From: Natronohydrobacter sp. | GTDB taxonomy: Bacteria > Pseudomonadota > Alphaproteobacteria > Rhodobacterales > Rhodobacteraceae | Assembly: GCA_007117255.1 (NCBI GenBank) | Contig: SKGU01000220.1 | Location: 1 to 7,907 of the forward strand | Direction of reading: 5' to 3' | Length of the DNA: 7,907 nt | Shown here: piece after piece, positions 5,619-7,907 of the stretch | Layout of the letters: each line of letters opens with the position of its first letter | How positions within the stretch are numbered: the first letter of the stretch is position 1 | The notes under the pieces: generated by a model | Database searches by the model: none | Told to the model about the DNA's origin: nothing | Seen by the model: the letters and a program-made list of their open reading frames with translations, nothing else | Program-made: the position numbers and the translations under genes

Positions 5619-7907
5619 TGCGGATATGGCATACCTTGATTGTGATGGCGCTCAGTGCGCTGGTTCTGTGGACACCTGCGGCCAAGGCGCAGGATGGTGA
5701 GGGACTGCTGCCGCGTGCGGGTGAAAGCGATGTCGGTTATCTGACGCGATTGCTGCAAGACAGCCTGTCAGGCGCCGGACGCGAGGTGCGTATCAGTGGG
5801 TTTCAGGGGGCTTTGTCCTCGCGCGCCACCTTTGACCTTCTATCTATAGAGGATGACGAGGGGGTTTGGCTTCTGGTCGAGGATGCGGCGCTGCAGTGGA
5901 ACCGTTCTGCCCTGTTTCAGCGTCGGATAGAGATCGCGGAGATATCTGCCCGGCGCATCACCGTGCTGCGTGCACCTGTCGGCGCGGAAAGCGAAAGTAG
6001 CGATGAACTGTTTACGCTGCCCAGTTTTGAATTGCCGGAACTTCCAGTCTCGGTGCGACTGGACCAGCTTCAGATTGACGAGGTCATCCTGGGTCAAGCC
6101 CTGCTGGGGCAAGAGTTGCGCGCCTCTTTCAGCGGAAACGCCGCCTTGGCAGGCGGTGAAGGCAACGCCAACCTGCGCATTGAACGCATTGACGAGATCG
6201 AAGGCTTAATTCGGCTTGATGCTGCCTTTTCAAATGAAACACGGGTGCTGGACCTTGATCTGGCAGTCGAAGAGGCGGCTGGTGGAATTGCAGTAAGTTT
6301 GCTGGACATCCCCAATGCCCCCTCGGCGGCTCTGACAATCAATGGCACAGGCGAAGTGTCGGACTTCACCGCCGATATCACATTGGCGACAGACGGTGTG
6401 CCGCGGATAGAGGGGGAATTTCAGCTTCAGACCGCACAACCCGGCGTCGCACAGGCCGTGCGGCTGGATATAAGCGGCGATTTGCGACCGTTGCTTGCCA
6501 ATGAGGATTTCCATCCGTTTTTCGGCGCTGAAAGCAGCTTGCGCACTCAGGCGCGCAGGTTTGACGATGGTCGACTGCGGCTGGATGGACTGAACATTCG
6601 CACTGAAAAACTGGCGTTGAACGGGCGCATGTACCTGGGCGCGGATCGCCTGCCAGAAGTGATTGACCTGCGCGGCTCGGTCGAGGCGGCTGACGGATCC
6701 CGCGTTGTGCTGCCAGTTTCGGGCGGGCGCACCAGTATCGAAAGCGCTACGCTGCGGCTTGGTTTTGATGCATCGGTCAACGAAGATTGGGAGTTGGTTC
6801 TTGATCTTCTCGGCTTCGACAATGAGGATTTTCAGGTCGAAAGCCTCTTCGTGAATGGGCTGGGCCGAATCTCGTCTGACGGGTTTGGCGAAGATATCGA
6901 CGTGGTGGACGCACTGATCGATTTTTCGGCGCTGGGTGTATCGGCATCCGATCCCGGCCTTCAGGACGCGCTTGGAAATGCCGTCACTGGCTCAGTCTCT
7001 TTGATCTGGCGTGAGGGAAGACCCCTGCTTTTGCCGGGCTTTCTGCTCGAAGGGCGCGACTATTCATTGAACGGGCGCGCGCAACTGGATGGTGGTAGAG
7101 TCCTTGCGAATGCACAGGCAGAATTCCGAAACATCGCACGGTTGTCGACACTGGCCGGGCGACCGCTTTCAGGCAGCGTTCGCACGCAGGTCGATGCAAC
7201 CTTCGGGCCGGAACGCGATCAGTTCATGGTCGCAGCGGAAATCTCCGGGCAGGACCTGACCCTTGATCAGCCAGAGTTGGATCAACTTCTGTCAGGGCGT
7301 AGCCAGATCACCATTGATGCACGCGGCGATGACGGCGTCATCACCCTGCGTAGCCTGCAAGCCGAGGCACGCACCCTGCGCGCCGATCTGCGCGGCCAAA
7401 TCACACCGGATGAGATCGATCTTCGCGGCGATGTCGACTTTGCCGATATATCCGTGCTCGGTGGTGACTTCGGTGGCGCACTGGACGCACAGCTTGCACT
7501 GACTGGGCCACGCGATGGCGAACGGCTGGTGCTGGAAGCGATCGGTCGGAACCTGACTGTCGGGCAAGAAGACGCAAACCGCCTGTTGCGCGGGGAAACC
7601 CTTCTGACGCTGGACGCCACGCGCGATGGCCCTGCATTTGATCTCACCCGGCTAAGCCTGTCGAATGCAGCTTTGCAAACCACCGCAGAAGGACGCTATG
7701 AAACGGGCGCATCACGCCTTGACCTGCGCACAACTCTGCCTGACCTTGGCGCAATCCGCCCCGGTCTGGGCGGGCGTATCGAGGCACAGGCAGAACTGCG
7801 TGAGGACGGGACCACGCGACGCGTGACACTGGATGCAACGGCCAACAACCTGCGCTTTGGCGCTGGGGTGGCTGACAATCTTGTGGCGGGGACACATCGG
7901 CTGAATG
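5618..7907 (+). CDS. tamB: TamB, inner-membrane/periplasmic partner of TamA, 3' end cut by the window edge
   Basis: TamB is a very long AsmA-like protein. It is anchored at the inner membrane and spans the periplasm as a hydrophobic beta groove, contacting TamA's POTRA domains. It has roles in outer-membrane protein assembly and phospholipid transfer. The frame is open for 763 codons to the window edge; full proteins are usually 1,200-1,500 residues, so the conserved C-terminal TamB (DUF490) domain lies outside. Residues 1-24 are hydrophobic (MRIWHTLIVMALSALVLW) and end in PAAKA before QDG. GYLTRLLQDSLSGAGREVRISGFQGALSS (in two stretches, about 40-68) and EGVWLLVEDAALQWNRSAL (about 81-99) are the N-terminal hallmark of alphaproteobacterial TamB. 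The remainder is monotonous short amphipathic strands with many D, G and L residues, as expected for a beta groove. The ATG overlaps the tamA stop by one base and lacks a strong ribosome binding site, suggesting translational coupling. The assignment rests on the N-terminus, composition and position after tamA. Confidence 0.9.
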   Translation, partial: MRIWHTLIVMALSALVLWTPAAKAQDGEGLLPRAGESDVGYLTRLLQDSLSGAGREVRISGFQGALSSRATFDLLSIEDDEGVWLLVEDAALQWNRSALFQRRIEIAEISARRITVLRAPVGAESESSDELFTLPSFELPELPVSVRLDQLQIDEVILGQALLGQELRASFSGNAALAGGEGNANLRIERIDEIEGLIRLDAAFSNETRVLDLDLAVEEAAGGIAVSLLDIPNAPSAALTINGTGEVSDFTADITLATDGVPRIEGEFQLQTAQPGVAQAVRLDISGDLRPLLANEDFHPFFGAESSLRTQARRFDDGRLRLDGLNIRTEKLALNGRMYLGADRLPEVIDLRGSVEAADGSRVVLPVSGGRTSIESATLRLGFDASVNEDWELVLDLLGFDNEDFQVESLFVNGLGRISSDGFGEDIDVVDALIDFSALGVSASDPGLQDALGNAVTGSVSLIWREGRPLLLPGFLLEGRDYSLNGRAQLDGGRVLANAQAEFRNIARLSTLAGRPLSGSVRTQVDATFGPERDQFMVAAEISGQDLTLDQPELDQLLSGRSQITIDARGDDGVITLRSLQAEARTLRADLRGQITPDEIDLRGDVDFADISVLGGDFGGALDAQLALTGPRDGERLVLEAIGRNLTVGQEDANRLLRGETLLTLDATRDGPAFDLTRLSLSNAALQTTAEGRYETGASRLDLRTTLPDLGAIRPGLGGRIEAQAELREDGTTRRVTLDATANNLRFGAGVADNLVAGTHRLN

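Noticed and set aside
1..7907. Mobile elements, CRISPR arrays, tRNA or rRNA genes, toxin-antitoxin or defence systems
   Set aside because: No transposase, regular repeat array, tRNA-like fold or unexplained coding stretch was seen; essentially all sequence outside two gaps of about 210 bases belongs to four recognised genes.

Overview
The window is about 60% GC by eye and carries four protein-coding genes in two divergent blocks. The protein sequences look like those of a marine or soda-lake Rhodobacterales (Alphaproteobacteria, Roseobacter/Rhodobaca-like). Support for this includes an alphaproteobacterial-type S-adenosylhomocysteinase with the bacterial acidic insertion, a PNPase with typical alphaproteobacterial spacing, and a tamA-tamB pair. 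The order-level assignment is an inference from remembered protein families, not from a search.

Minus-strand block. ahcY (S-adenosylhomocysteinase, 3603 down to 2215) is followed by a rho-independent terminator (2187 down to about 2156). Next comes pnp (polynucleotide phosphorylase, from 2004 off the left edge of the window). The 210-base gap between them holds the terminator, an inverted repeat, a weak candidate promoter for pnp and two small hairpins in what would be the pnp leader. pnp therefore appears to be a separate transcription unit. It is not preceded here by rpsO, its usual partner in many proteobacteria.

Plus-strand block. A 209-base divergent intergenic region (3604-3812) carries candidate promoters for ahcY and for the outer-membrane side. 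Next is tamA (Omp85-family, GTG start at 3813, to 5618), then tamB (from 5618, running off the right edge). The two overlap by one base in a TGATG junction. TamA (outer-membrane barrel with POTRA domains) and TamB (long periplasm-spanning beta-rich protein) form the translocation and assembly module. This module is linked to insertion of some outer-membrane proteins and, with other AsmA-like proteins, to phospholipid movement between the membranes.

All four genes are housekeeping or envelope functions, and I see no mobile element, CRISPR array, tRNA, rRNA or defence system. The points worth a second look are small: a terminator whose stem is perfect on only one strand, a seven-base G/C homopolymer inside the putative ahcY promoter spacer, the hairpins ahead of pnp, and an apparently cleavable signal peptide on TamB.
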